DNA of 64,000 nucleotides, taken from contig NZ_JABEPP010000001.1 in NCBI RefSeq assembly GCF_013044135.1, positions 558,001 to 622,000 on the forward strand, given 5' to 3'. Under the pieces are notes generated by a model. The model worked only from the letters and a program-made list of their open reading frames with translations. It was not told the DNA's origin and ran no database searches. Positions 42,613 to 50,697 of this stretch are shown piece after piece (the stretch's first letter is position 1; each line of letters opens with the position of its first letter). A program made the position numbers and the translations under genes. Source of the DNA: Enterovirga aerilata. Its GTDB lineage: Bacteria > Pseudomonadota > Alphaproteobacteria > Rhizobiales > Beijerinckiaceae.

Positions 42613-43391
42613 GAGCCTTGAAATCGATCAACGCCGGGAATGCGATCGGCTGGCTTCTGCCGGTCGCGATCATCCTCGCCTGGGAAGCCGCCTCACGGCT
42701 CGGCGGCATTCCGCCGAACGTGCTGCCTGCCCCGTCCGATGTCGTCGCAGCGGCAGTCAAGCTCGCCCGTTCGGGCGAACTGCTCGAGAACATCTGGGTC
42801 TCGGCCCTGCGCGCGGTTTCGGGCTTCGTGGTCGGTGGAGGGATCGGGCTCGCGCTCGGCTTCGCCAACGGCCTCTCGTCTCTTTCGGAGAAGCTGACGG
42901 ACACGACGCTGCAGATGATCCGGAACGTGCCGCATCTGGCGATGATCCCGCTCGTCATCCTGTGGTTCGGCATCGACGAGGAGGCGAAGCTCTTCCTCGT
43001 GGCGCTCGGCGTCTTCTTCCCGATCTACATCAATACGCTGCACGGGATACGTGGCGTTGATCCGCAGCTCCTGGAGATGGGCCGCGTCTACGGCATGTCG
43101 CCGGCGCGCCTCTTCTGGAAGGTGATCCTCCCGGGGGCGCTCCCCTCCATCTTCGTCGGACTGCGCTATGCGCTCGGCATCATGTGGCTCACGCTCATCG
43201 TGGCGGAGACGATCTCGGCCTCCTCGGGCATCGGCTACATGGCCATGCAGGCGCGGGAATTCCTCCTGGTGGACGTCGTGGTCCTGTCGATCGTGATCTA
43301 TGCCCTGCTCGGCAAGCTCGCCGACACGATCGCCCGCTTCCTGGAGCGGCTCTCGCTGCAATGGCACCCGGCGTTCCAGATCAAGTCGTGA
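42609..43391 (+). CDS. ssuC: sulfonate ABC transporter permease
   Basis: Inner-membrane permease of 260 residues starting at a GTG that overlaps the ssuD stop (GTGA). About six membrane helices are visible. The EAA loop with the ABC-ATPase contact reads [38 protein letters not shown], matching SsuC. Works with either SsuA and with SsuB. Confidence 0.94.
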   Translation: MRALKSINAGNAIGWLLPVAIILAWEAASRLGGIPPNVLPAPSDVVAAAVKLARSGELLENIWVSALRAVSGFVVGGGIGLALGFANGLSSLSEKLTDTTLQMIRNVPHLAMIPLVILWFGIDEEAKLFLVALGVFFPIYINTLHGIRGVDPQLLEMGRVYGMSPARLFWKVILPGALPSIFVGLRYALGIMWLTLIVAETISASSGIGYMAMQAREFLLVDVVVLSIVIYALLGKLADTIARFLERLSLQWHPAFQIKS

Positions 43392-43401
43392 GGATCCGCA
43401 C

Positions 43402-44223
43402 ATGTTCGCCCAAGCCCTGCAGCGCCAGGCCGATCTTCCGGCCGTGAGCGGCAGCCGCGGCCAGATCGGACGCCCCCCTGCGGCGGGGGGCCTTCCGATC
43501 ACGGTGCGGAGCCTGGAAAAATCGTTCGGGCCGAAGCGCGTGCTGGCCGGGCTCGACCTCCACATCCCGGCCGGGCAGTTCGTGGCCATCGTCGGCAAGT
43601 CGGGATGCGGGAAGTCCACCCTGCTGCGCCTTCTGGTCGACCTCGACGCGCCAACGGCCGGAACCGTCCGGGTGGGCGAGGAGAATGCTCCGGCCCGTGC
43701 CGCCCGGCTCATGTTCCAGGAGCCCCGGCTCCTGCCCTGGGGACGCGTGCTGGCCAATGTCGAGGTCGGCCTCGATCCGTCGATCCCGGCGGCCACCCGC
43801 CGGGAGATGGCGGTCTCGGCGCTGAAGGCGGTCGGCCTGGCGGACAGGGCCAGGGAATGGCCCTCCGTCTTGTCCGGCGGGCAGAAGCAGCGGGTCGCGC
43901 TCGCCCGCGCGCTCGTCAGCCAGCCGCGGTTCCTGGCGCTGGACGAGCCTCTCGGCGCCCTCGACGCGCTGACCCGGATCGAGATGCAGGGCCTGATCGA
44001 GAGCATCTGGTCCAGGGAGCGCTTCACGGCCGTGCTCGTGACGCACGATGTCGGCGAGGCCGTCGCCCTCGCGGACCGGATCCTCGTCATCGACGGGGGC
44101 CGGATCGCGCTCGACCTCCCGGTCGAGGTGCCGCGGCCGCGGCGGCGCGGCGACCCGACCCTGGCGGCCCTGGAAGGCCGCATCATCGAGCACCTCTTCA
44201 ACGATCAGGGCGTCGGGATATAG
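43402..44223 (+). CDS. ssuB: sulfonate ABC transporter ATP-binding protein
   Basis: ATPase of the sulfonate importer, 273 residues. Walker [11 protein letters not shown]-loop [11 protein letters not shown], signature [15 protein letters not shown], Walker [13 protein letters not shown] and H-loop [11 protein letters not shown] are all intact. The first 30 residues ([20 protein letters not shown]) are not part of the ATPase fold. Last gene of the operon. Confidence 0.95.
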   Translation: MFAQALQRQADLPAVSGSRGQIGRPPAAGGLPITVRSLEKSFGPKRVLAGLDLHIPAGQFVAIVGKSGCGKSTLLRLLVDLDAPTAGTVRVGEENAPARAARLMFQEPRLLPWGRVLANVEVGLDPSIPAATRREMAVSALKAVGLADRAREWPSVLSGGQKQRVALARALVSQPRFLALDEPLGALDALTRIEMQGLIESIWSRERFTAVLVTHDVGEAVALADRILVIDGGRIALDLPVEVPRPRRRGDPTLAALEGRIIEHLFNDQGVGI

Positions 44224-44238
44224 GGGCTCGCGCAGCCC
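44224..44238. terminator. hairpin between convergent ssuB and kinase genes
   Basis: GGGCT-CGCGC-AGCCC forms a 5-bp stem in the 22-bp gap between two convergent stops. It would work in both directions but has no T-run. Confidence 0.4.
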
Positions 44239-44245
44239 GGCCCGA

Positions 44246-45175
44246 TCAGGCAGGCATCGTCATCGCCCCGAGCTCGGCTCGGCTCGGCATCCCGGCCTGC
44301 GCGCCCGACCGCCCGCAGGCGAGAGAAGCGGCTCGACAGGCGAGCTCGACGGAGCGCGGCAGGTCCATCCCCTCGGCCGACATCGCGGCGAGCACGCCCA
44401 CGAAGGTGTCTCCGGCGCCGGTCGTGTCCACCACCTCGACGGCGGGTGCGGGCGCATGGAACGAGCAGGTCCCGCCGGCATAGACCCGGGCGCCCGCCGC
44501 GCCGCTCGTCAGGATGACCGTCCGATCGTGGCACAAGGAGACCGCGGCAGCGGCCGCTGCAGCATCGGAAGCGGCCTCGCCGAGCGCCCCGGCGGCTGCG
44601 GAGGCTTCGTGCTCGTTGACCACCAGGATCGTCGTGGCGTCGAGCAGCGCGCTCAGATCCTCGCGCGAGAAGCTCGCCGGAGCCGGCGCAAGATTCCAGA
44701 TCACGACGGCCCCGGCGGCGCTCGCCTCCCGCGCGGCCGAAAGCGCCTCGGCGAACGGCACCTCCATCTGCAGCACCAGGACGTCGCCCCTGCCAGGCCG
44801 ATGCGCGAGGTCGCCGGCGCGAAGCGCCATGTTCGCCCCGCTCGCGACCGTGATCGCGTTCTCGCCGCGCTCATCGACGGCGATGAAGGCGCAGCCGGTC
44901 GGCTCCCGGGCCGCCGCGACGCACCCGACCGCGACCCCGTTCGCCTGGAGGTTTCCGACCGCGGCCCTGCCGAACTCGTCGTCTCCCACGCGCCCCACCA
45001 TCGCGACCTCGATGCCGGTCCCCTGCAGCGCGCGCGCGGCCGCCACCGCCTGGTTCGCACCCTTGCCGCCGAAGAGCATCTCGTAGCCGGGCGACAGGAC
45101 CGTTTCGCCCGGGCGGGGAATCGACGCGACCCGGGCGACGAGGTCGATGTTGATCGAACCGAAGACGACGATCAT
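44246..45175 (-). CDS. PfkB family sugar kinase, ribokinase-like
   Basis: ATP-dependent sugar kinase of 309 residues. PfkB features are the opening VVFGSINIDLVARV, the GGKGANQAVAAARAL signature, and the catalytic-loop DTTGAGDTFVGVL with the base Asp. Closest in layout to ribokinase, but the operon partners do not establish ribose as the substrate. It is the last gene of an eight-gene operon, 16 bp after rpiB-like. Confidence 0.88.
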   Translation of the reverse strand: MIVVFGSINIDLVARVASIPRPGETVLSPGYEMLFGGKGANQAVAAARALQGTGIEVAMVGRVGDDEFGRAAVGNLQANGVAVGCVAAAREPTGCAFIAVDERGENAITVASGANMALRAGDLAHRPGRGDVLVLQMEVPFAEALSAAREASAAGAVVIWNLAPAPASFSREDLSALLDATTILVVNEHEASAAAGALGEAASDAAAAAAAVSLCHDRTVILTSGAAGARVYAGGTCSFHAPAPAVEVVDTTGAGDTFVGVLAAMSAEGMDLPRSVELACRAASLACGRSGAQAGMPSRAELGAMTMPA

Positions 45176-45191
45176 GGCGGCGGGGGATGGA

Positions 45192-45638
45192 TCAGGATTC
45201 GGCGTCCATCTCGTGCAGCTTCCGCACGCGACGCCTGAAATCCTCGTCGGTCGAGAACTCCGCCTCCATGAAGGATGTGATCAGGTCCTTCGCCAGCCAA
45301 GGTCCGACGATCTGGGCTCCGATGCACATAACGTTCACGTCGTCGTGCTCGACCGCCTGGTGCGCCGAATGGACGTCGTGGCACACGGCCGCGCGGATGC
45401 CCTTAAGCTTGTTGGCCGCGATCGAGGCGCCGACGCCCGTGCCGCAGACCATGATGCCGCGCTCCGCCTCCCCGGCCGTGATCTTCGCCGCCACCTTGCG
45501 GGCGACGTCGGGGAAATCGACCGGTTTGTCGTCGTAGGAGCCAACATCCGTGACCTCGTGGCCGAGTTCGCGCAGATGGGCGATGACCGTGCCCTTCAGG
45601 CTCCAGCCGGCGTGGTCCGATCCGATCACGAGACGCAT
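45192..45638 (-). CDS. RpiB/LacA/LacB family sugar-phosphate isomerase
   Basis: Aldose-ketose phosphate isomerase of 148 residues. RpiB-type active-site elements are the N-terminal MRLVIGSDHAGWSLK, the CGTGVGASIAANK loop with catalytic Cys and Thr, and the HDDVNVMCIGAQIVG segment. Members act on ribose 5-phosphate, but others act on erythrulose or allose phosphates, so rpiB is not assigned. A strong hairpin precedes it and the kinase follows. Confidence 0.88.
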   Translation of the reverse strand: MRLVIGSDHAGWSLKGTVIAHLRELGHEVTDVGSYDDKPVDFPDVARKVAAKITAGEAERGIMVCGTGVGASIAANKLKGIRAAVCHDVHSAHQAVEHDDVNVMCIGAQIVGPWLAKDLITSFMEAEFSTDEDFRRRVRKLHEMDAES

Positions 45639-45660
45639 CTTGCCATCCTTGTCAGTAGGA

Positions 45661-45684
45661 GGCCGGCGCATGGGCGCGCCGGCC
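45661..45684 (-). terminator. strong hairpin between binding-protein and isomerase genes
   Basis: A perfect 9-bp stem, GGCCGGCGC / GCGCCGGCC, with a 6-nt loop lies 22 bp after the binding-protein stop. No T-run, so it more likely protects the 3' end of the binding-protein message or partly attenuates transcription into the isomerase gene. Confidence 0.5.
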
Positions 45685-45706
45685 GGTCTTGAGGTCGCCT
45701 GAAGGC

Positions 45707-46501
45707 TCAGCTGCGCATCTCGGCAGGCAGGTCGGAGCCGTGGAACTTCCTGTAGATCTCGTTCAGCTTGCCGTTCTTCAGGTTCGCCGAGATCCACTCG
45801 TTCAGCTTCTCTTTCAGGCGCGGCTCGCCCTGGCGCAAGCCGATCGCGAGGTCGAAATTCGTGATCAGCACCTTCGGCTCGAAGGCGCGGGACGGGTTCT
45901 TCACGCCGATCTGGTTCACGATCGTCGCGGAGGTCGCCACGCAATCGGCCTGGCCGGAGACGGCGGCCGTCACCATGGTGGCGTCGTCGTCGTAGCGCGC
46001 GATCCTGAGGTCGCGATCCTTCATGTTGGTGAGCGTCGTGTCCTGCGTCGTGCCGCGCGAGACCGCGATCGCCTTCCCCTTCAGGTCGGCCCAGTCCTTG
46101 ATCGGCAGCGACTTCAGGCAGCCGACGACGGATTGCAGGGCCGCGTAGGGCTTGGTGAAGTCGATCACCTTGGCGCGTTCCGGTGTGACCGAAAGCGTCG
46201 AGATGATGATGTCCGCCTTGCCGGTCTGGACGTTCGGGATGCGGGTCGCCCCGGTCGTCTGGACGAACTCCAGCTCGAGGCCCCAGTCCTTGGCGAGGAG
46301 CTGGGCCGTCTCCACGTCCGAGCCGGTCGGCTTCATGTTGGCGTCGACCATGCCGGATGGCGGGATGGCGAGGTCGGTCGCGATCCTGATCTTCTTCGCC
46401 TTCATGATGTCGTCCAGGAGATCCGCCTTCGCGCCTCCTGAAGGCAGCGCCGCGCAGAGCGCTGCGAGCGCCGCAGCCGCAAGCCAATGCCGTCCCGTCA
46501 T
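45707..46501 (-). CDS. ABC transporter substrate-binding protein, polar amino acid type
   Basis: Periplasmic receptor of 264 residues, SBP_bac_3 family. The signal peptide ends at GGAKA. Family features are the IRIATDLAIPPSGMVDANMKPTGSDVETAQLLAKDWGLELEFV opening, the RIPNVQTGKADIIISTLSVTPERAKVIDFTKPYA block and the closing LNEIYRKFHG. Such receptors usually bind amino acids, but the operon also encodes sugar-type enzymes. Preceded by a 22-bp palindrome and followed by a hairpin. Confidence 0.92.
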   Translation of the reverse strand: MTGRHWLAAAALAALCAALPSGGAKADLLDDIMKAKKIRIATDLAIPPSGMVDANMKPTGSDVETAQLLAKDWGLELEFVQTTGATRIPNVQTGKADIIISTLSVTPERAKVIDFTKPYAALQSVVGCLKSLPIKDWADLKGKAIAVSRGTTQDTTLTNMKDRDLRIARYDDDATMVTAAVSGQADCVATSATIVNQIGVKNPSRAFEPKVLITNFDLAIGLRQGEPRLKEKLNEWISANLKNGKLNEIYRKFHGSDLPAEMRS

Positions 46502-46527
46502 TTGTCTCTCTCCCTCTCCTGATGTGC

Positions 46528-46549
46528 CTCTAGGGTCCGGACCCTAGAG
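46528..46549. promoter_or_regulatory. 22-bp perfect palindrome over the ATPase stop codon
   Basis: The half CTCTAGGGTCC is followed directly by its exact reverse complement. The palindrome includes the TAG stop of the ATPase gene and sits 27 bp upstream of the binding-protein start. In RNA it forms an 11-bp stem with almost no loop; in DNA it could bind a dimeric regulator. Confidence 0.6.
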
Positions 46550-47302
46550 CCCCGTGCCGACGAACTGGGCGAGTTCCTGCGTCGCCGGCGACGAAAGGAT
46601 GGCGGCAGGGCCGATCTCGTGGACCTTGCCGCGATGCATGAACACGACCTGGTCGGCGATGCCGCGCGCGAAGGCCATCTCGTGGGTGACGAGCACCATC
46701 GTCATGCCGTCCGCCGCGAGCTGCTCGATGACCTTCAGGACCTCGCCGGTCAGTTCGGGGTCGAGCGCCGAGGTCACCTCGTCGAACAGCATCACCTTGG
46801 GCTGCATCGCGAGCGAGCGAGCGATGGCGCCGCGCTGCTGCTGCCCGCCCGAGAGCTGCTCGGGATAGGCATGGAGCTTCTCCTCCAGGCCGACCTGGGC
46901 GAGCACCCGGCGGGCAAGCTCCCTCGCCTCCGCCTTCGGCATCTTCTTCACGGCGGTGGGCGCGAGGATGATGTTCTCCTCGACCGTGAGATGGGGGAAG
47001 AGGTTGTAGCTCTGGAACACGATCCCGACGTCGAGCCGCAGGGCTCTGAGGTCGAGCGACGGCTCGTGCACCCTGTGACCGCAGACGGTGATCTCGCCGC
47101 GGTCGATGCGCTCGAACCGGTCGATGCAGCGAAGCGCGGTGCTCTTCCCGGACCCGCTGCGGCCGATGATCGTGGTGACGCTTCCGCGCGGCACGTCGAA
47201 GCTGACGCCGTCCAGAACCTTGTTCGTTCCGAACGACTTGTGCACGTCGGAGAGACGGACGGCGGGGTCCTGGCCGGTCGCTGATGTGGGGGCTGGGCTC
47301 AT
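46544..47302 (-). CDS. ABC transporter ATP-binding protein, polar amino acid type
   Basis: ATPase of 252 residues. Walker A GRSGSGKST, Q-loop VFQSYNLFPHL, signature LSGGQQQRGAIARSL, Walker B VMLFDEVTSALDP and H-loop VLVTHEMAF are intact and match the HisP/GlnQ group. Start chosen at MSPAPTSATGQDP, just downstream of the permease gene. The stop lies within the 22-bp palindrome. Confidence 0.94.
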   Translation of the reverse strand: MSPAPTSATGQDPAVRLSDVHKSFGTNKVLDGVSFDVPRGSVTTIIGRSGSGKSTALRCIDRFERIDRGEITVCGHRVHEPSLDLRALRLDVGIVFQSYNLFPHLTVEENIILAPTAVKKMPKAEARELARRVLAQVGLEEKLHAYPEQLSGGQQQRGAIARSLAMQPKVMLFDEVTSALDPELTGEVLKVIEQLAADGMTMVLVTHEMAFARGIADQVVFMHRGKVHEIGPAAILSSPATQELAQFVGTGL

Positions 47303-47313
47303 GGCTTCGGGTA

Positions 47314-47985
47314 TCACGCGGGCGCGAGCGTCTGGCCCCGCCCCTGTCCGGCCCGTCGCTCGAGCCTTCGGCTGAGGCGCGAGAGCGGGTAGCAGAGTAC
47401 GAAGTAGATGACCGCGATGATCGAGTAGATCAGGAAGGGCTCGAACAGCGAGTTGTTGATGATCTGGCCCGAACGGGCGAGCTCGACGAACCCGACCACC
47501 GAGGCGAGCGAGGTGTTCTTGATGATCTGGACGAAGAACCCGACGGTCGGCGGTGTGGCGATGCGGACCGCCTGGGGCAGGATCACCCGGGTCATCCTCT
47601 GCGTGCGGCTGAGGGCGAGCCCTTCGGCGGCCTCCCATTGCGGCCGCGGCACCGACTGGATCGCGCCGCGCCAGATTTCGCCCAGATAGGCGCCGACATA
47701 GATCGTGAGCGACGCGCCGGCCGCTGCGAGCGGCGAGATGCGGAAGCCGATCGCTGGCAGGCCGAAATAGGTGAGGAACATGATGACCAGGAGCGGCGTG
47801 CCCTGGATGAGCTGCACGTAGCCGCCCGAGACGAGCCGGACGGCGCGGCTGGCCGAAACTCGGCAGAGCGCCACGGCGAAGCCGAGAATCCCCCCGCCCA
47901 CAAGCGCCAGCACGGACAGGACCACGGTCCAGCCCGCGCCCTGCAGGAGGAAGAGGAGGTGGTTGAGGTTCAGCGAGCCGCCCAT
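47314..47985 (-). CDS. ABC transporter permease, polar amino acid type
   Basis: Inner-membrane permease of 223 residues, HisM/GlnP group, with about five membrane helices. The EAA loop reads SVPRPQWEAAEGLALSRTQRMTRVILPQAVRIATPPTVGFFVQIIKNTSLAS. Pairs with the upstream permease gene, 7 bp away. Confidence 0.93.
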   Translation of the reverse strand: MGGSLNLNHLLFLLQGAGWTVVLSVLALVGGGILGFAVALCRVSASRAVRLVSGGYVQLIQGTPLLVIMFLTYFGLPAIGFRISPLAAAGASLTIYVGAYLGEIWRGAIQSVPRPQWEAAEGLALSRTQRMTRVILPQAVRIATPPTVGFFVQIIKNTSLASVVGFVELARSGQIINNSLFEPFLIYSIIAVIYFVLCYPLSRLSRRLERRAGQGRGQTLAPA

Positions 47986-47992
47986 CCGGTCC

Positions 47993-48676
47993 TCACAGCG
48001 GCGTGCCGAGCCGGCGCCGGCGGGGGAAGATGAGCTGGCCGATCCCGAAGAAGCCGGCCCGCATGACGAGCGAGAGGACGACGTAGATCAGCGCGACGAC
48101 GATATAGGTCTCGAAGGCCCGGTAGGTGTCGGACTGGATGTAGTTCGCCACCGCCGTCAGCTCCTCGGCCGAGATCTGCGAGGTGACCGAGGAGGCGAGC
48201 ATCAGCAGCACGAACTGGCTGGTGAGCGAGGGATAGACCCGCTCGATCGCGGGCAGCAGGATGACGTGCCAATAGACCTGGGCCGGGGACAGGCCGAGGC
48301 CCTGGCCCGCCTCGATCTGACCCTTGTTGATGGATTCGAACCCCGCCCGGACGATCTCGGTCGTATAGGCGCCGACATTGATGGTGAGCGCGAGCGCCGC
48401 GACCGTCATGGCCGAAAGCTGCAGGCCGATGCTGGCAAGCCCGAAATAGACGAGGAAGATCTGGACCAGCAGGGGCGTATTGCGGATCCCCTCCACGTAG
48501 ATCTCGCACAGCGCCGCCACCACCGGAGGTCCGCTGCGCCGCCCGATGGCGCACAGGATGCCGATCGCGCCCCCGGCGACCGTCGCGATGCAGGCGAGCT
48601 GCAGGGTCACCATGGCGCCGTCGAGCAGGCTCGGCCAGCGCTCGAGCACCACGGAGAAGTCGAGGTTCAGGTTCAT
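47993..48676 (-). CDS. ABC transporter permease, polar amino acid type
   Basis: Second permease of 227 residues; the EAA loop is SINKGQIEAGQGLGLSPAQVYWHVILLPAIERVYPSLTSQFVLLMLASSV. Membrane helices lie near residues 20-45, 60-80, 90-115 and 180-205. The two permeases make a heterodimer typical of amino acid importers. Confidence 0.93.
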   Translation of the reverse strand: MNLNLDFSVVLERWPSLLDGAMVTLQLACIATVAGGAIGILCAIGRRSGPPVVAALCEIYVEGIRNTPLLVQIFLVYFGLASIGLQLSAMTVAALALTINVGAYTTEIVRAGFESINKGQIEAGQGLGLSPAQVYWHVILLPAIERVYPSLTSQFVLLMLASSVTSQISAEELTAVANYIQSDTYRAFETYIVVALIYVVLSLVMRAGFFGIGQLIFPRRRRLGTPL

Positions 48677-48703
48677 GCCGGCCTGACGCTCCGACCCCGG
48701 TGT

Positions 48704-49606
48704 TCAGGAGGGCCGCTGGTTGGTCATGCGGTCGTAGACCCGGAACAAGGCCTGGTTCCCGTTCGCACCCTCGCCATGCGCCCGCGCCTCCACGTATTGG
48801 CTCGTGACCAGCGCGGTCCCGGGAAGCGGAACCGAAAGCGCCTGCGCATGCTCCTGGACGAGCCGCAGGTCCTTGAACATGAGGTCGATGCGGAAGCCGG
48901 CACTCGCATCGCCGGCGATCATGGCGGGCCCGAGCCTGTCCAGCATCCAGGAGGCGGCCGAGCCGCCGAGCAGCACCTTGCGCAGCTGCTCGAGATCGAC
49001 CCCGGAGGCGCGTCCGAGGGCGATCGCCTCGCAGATCGCCTGGATGTTGATGCCGCAGACGAGCTGGTTGCAGAGCTTGACCGTCTGCCCGGCGCCCGGC
49101 CCGCCGACATGCGTGATCGTGGTGCCCATCGCGCCGAAGAAGGGGTGCGCCCGAGCGAAGCCCTCGGGGTCGCCCCCGACCATGATGGACAATGTCCCGT
49201 TCTTTGCCCCGACAGGGCCTCCGGAAACCGGCGCGTCGAGGAAGGCGACGTCCCGGGCCGCGAAATCAGCATGGATCCGCCTCACCGCGACAGGCGAGAT
49301 CGTACTCATGTCGACCACGAGCCGGCCTCGCGGCGGGTTCGCGAGCAGGCCGCCTGCGGCATAGACCACCGCCTCGACATCGGGCGTGTCGGGCAGCATC
49401 GTGATCGCGATGTCGGCCCCGGCTGCGGCCTCTGCCGGGCCGTCCGCGGCGGTTGCGCCATGCGCGACGAGCTCGTCCATCGCCTCCCGGCGCAGATCGG
49501 AAACCCGAACCGCATGCCCCGCCTTGAGCAGGTTCAGCACCATCTCGCGGCCCATCGTGCCGAGCCCGATGAAGCCGACCGTGCCGGCTCCGCCACTCAC
49601 GCCCAT
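48704..49606 (-). CDS. 3-hydroxyisobutyrate dehydrogenase-like oxidoreductase
   Basis: NAD(P)-dependent beta-hydroxyacid dehydrogenase of 300 residues. The cofactor motif is VGFIGLGTMGREMVLNLLKAGH. The substrate loop is DAPVSGGPVGAKNGTLSIMVGG, and the catalytic Lys lies in GAGQTVKLCNQLVCG. Family relatives include tartronate semialdehyde reductase and L-threonate dehydrogenase. In this operon it may oxidise or reduce the imported polyol or sugar acid. Follows the regulator gene. Confidence 0.88.
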   Translation of the reverse strand: MGVSGGAGTVGFIGLGTMGREMVLNLLKAGHAVRVSDLRREAMDELVAHGATAADGPAEAAAGADIAITMLPDTPDVEAVVYAAGGLLANPPRGRLVVDMSTISPVAVRRIHADFAARDVAFLDAPVSGGPVGAKNGTLSIMVGGDPEGFARAHPFFGAMGTTITHVGGPGAGQTVKLCNQLVCGINIQAICEAIALGRASGVDLEQLRKVLLGGSAASWMLDRLGPAMIAGDASAGFRIDLMFKDLRLVQEHAQALSVPLPGTALVTSQYVEARAHGEGANGNQALFRVYDRMTNQRPS

Positions 49607-49632
49607 ACGCGTTCCCTCGTCCCTTCTGTCGT

Positions 49633-50385
49633 TCAGGCCGATGCGGCAGGCCGCATCTCCCCGATGGCCGCCTTGCGGCGGAACTCGTCTCCGATGGCGA
49701 AATGCTCGCGCAGCAGCCTGTCCGCACGTTCCGGATCACGTTCGACGACGGCCTGGAACAGGCGCCTGTGATCCTCGATGAGATAGGTCCGGATCTCCCC
49801 GAAGGCGTCGAGCGTGCGCCGCCTGCCGACATGCGAGGTCATCAGCACCTCGGCCATGGCGTCGTAGAGGACCGCCAAGGTCTCCGAGCCGCTTGCGCGC
49901 ACGAGGGAGCGATGAAAGTCGTAATCCGCCCGGGCGCCTGCCTCGGGATCGTGGATCGTCGGCGCGATCCGCGCGAGGGCGGCTCCAAGCCGCTCGAAAT
50001 CGGCGATGGTGGCGCGCGCGGCGGCGAGGCGGATCGCCTGGCACTCGATGGCGATGCGCGCCTGCATGACGTCGTCGACGACGTCCGTGGCTTGAGCGAT
50101 CGCGAAAGCGAAGAAATCGTTGAGGACGGAGACGTCTGGCCGGCGCACCACCGTGCCGACCCGGTCCTTGATCTCGACGAGCCCGAGCACGGTAAGCGCG
50201 CGAAGCGCCTCGCGCACGATCGGCCGGCTCACGCCGAGGATCACGGCCAGCTCGCGCTCCGGTAGGAGGCGGTCGCCAGGCTTGAGGTCGCCCGCGAGAA
50301 GCCGGGCACGCAAGAAGGCGAAGACCTTCTCGAACCCCTTTGCTCCGGCGTCCTCGGCCCGCGTGATTTCGATCCTGTCGTGCAT
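49633..50385 (-). CDS. FCD-domain GntR family transcriptional regulator
   Basis: A 250-residue regulator of the FadR subfamily, start at MHDRIEITRAEDAGAKGFEKVF. The winged helix is at about 20-85 (LKPGDRLLPERELAVILGVSRPIVREALRALTVLGLVEIKDRVGT), and an all-helical FCD ligand domain follows with metal-type His and Asp residues (ARADYDFHRSLVRASGSE; RTYLIEDHRRLFQAVVERD). An FadR-like operator lies 12 bp before the start, consistent with autoregulation. The ligand is presumably an organic or sugar acid. Confidence 0.9.
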   Translation of the reverse strand: MHDRIEITRAEDAGAKGFEKVFAFLRARLLAGDLKPGDRLLPERELAVILGVSRPIVREALRALTVLGLVEIKDRVGTVVRRPDVSVLNDFFAFAIAQATDVVDDVMQARIAIECQAIRLAAARATIADFERLGAALARIAPTIHDPEAGARADYDFHRSLVRASGSETLAVLYDAMAEVLMTSHVGRRRTLDAFGEIRTYLIEDHRRLFQAVVERDPERADRLLREHFAIGDEFRRKAAIGEMRPAASA

Positions 50386-50396
50386 CTGTCCGACCG

Positions 50397-50407
50397 TGGT
50401 CAGACCA
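50397..50407. promoter_or_regulatory. FadR-like operator of the FCD regulator
   Basis: TGGTC-A-GACCA is a perfect 5-1-5 palindrome fitting the TGGTNNNACCA consensus of FadR-type GntR proteins. It lies 12 bp from the regulator start, so the operon is probably autorepressed. Confidence 0.65.
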
Positions 50408-50697
50408 ATAAGCACGATCCCGGGCCCGCGGGAAGACCTGAGGCCCCGCCGTCGGTGGGCGCAGGTCGCCTCGGCTCCTGGCGGGGATCGTTTGCGCGCC
50501 AATGCTGTCGGACATATTGCAGGCGTCGGACGTGGCTGACGGACCTGCCGTCGATCGATCGCAATGTGCCGCTCGCAGTCGATGATCTTCTTGGCGGATC
50601 GAGGCCTCCTCCCGTGCCGACCGGGCCTCGCAGGACTGGCTGCCGATGAGCGGTCACACGCGGGCGTCCCGTCGTCCCGGGCGGGATCGCGGTAGAG
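50408..50697 (+). other. intergenic stretch between the regulator and benE
   Basis: Together with 50386-50407 this makes 312 bp without a gene. Apart from the FadR-like operator I see only a weak TTTGCG-N18-TATTGC promoter at about 50489-50518, facing benE. No ORF here has family support. Confidence 0.5.

Noticed and set aside
46528-46549. Restriction-like or attachment site reading of the 22-bp palindrome
   Set aside because: No integrase, tRNA or direct-repeat partner is nearby; an RNA hairpin or operator is simpler.
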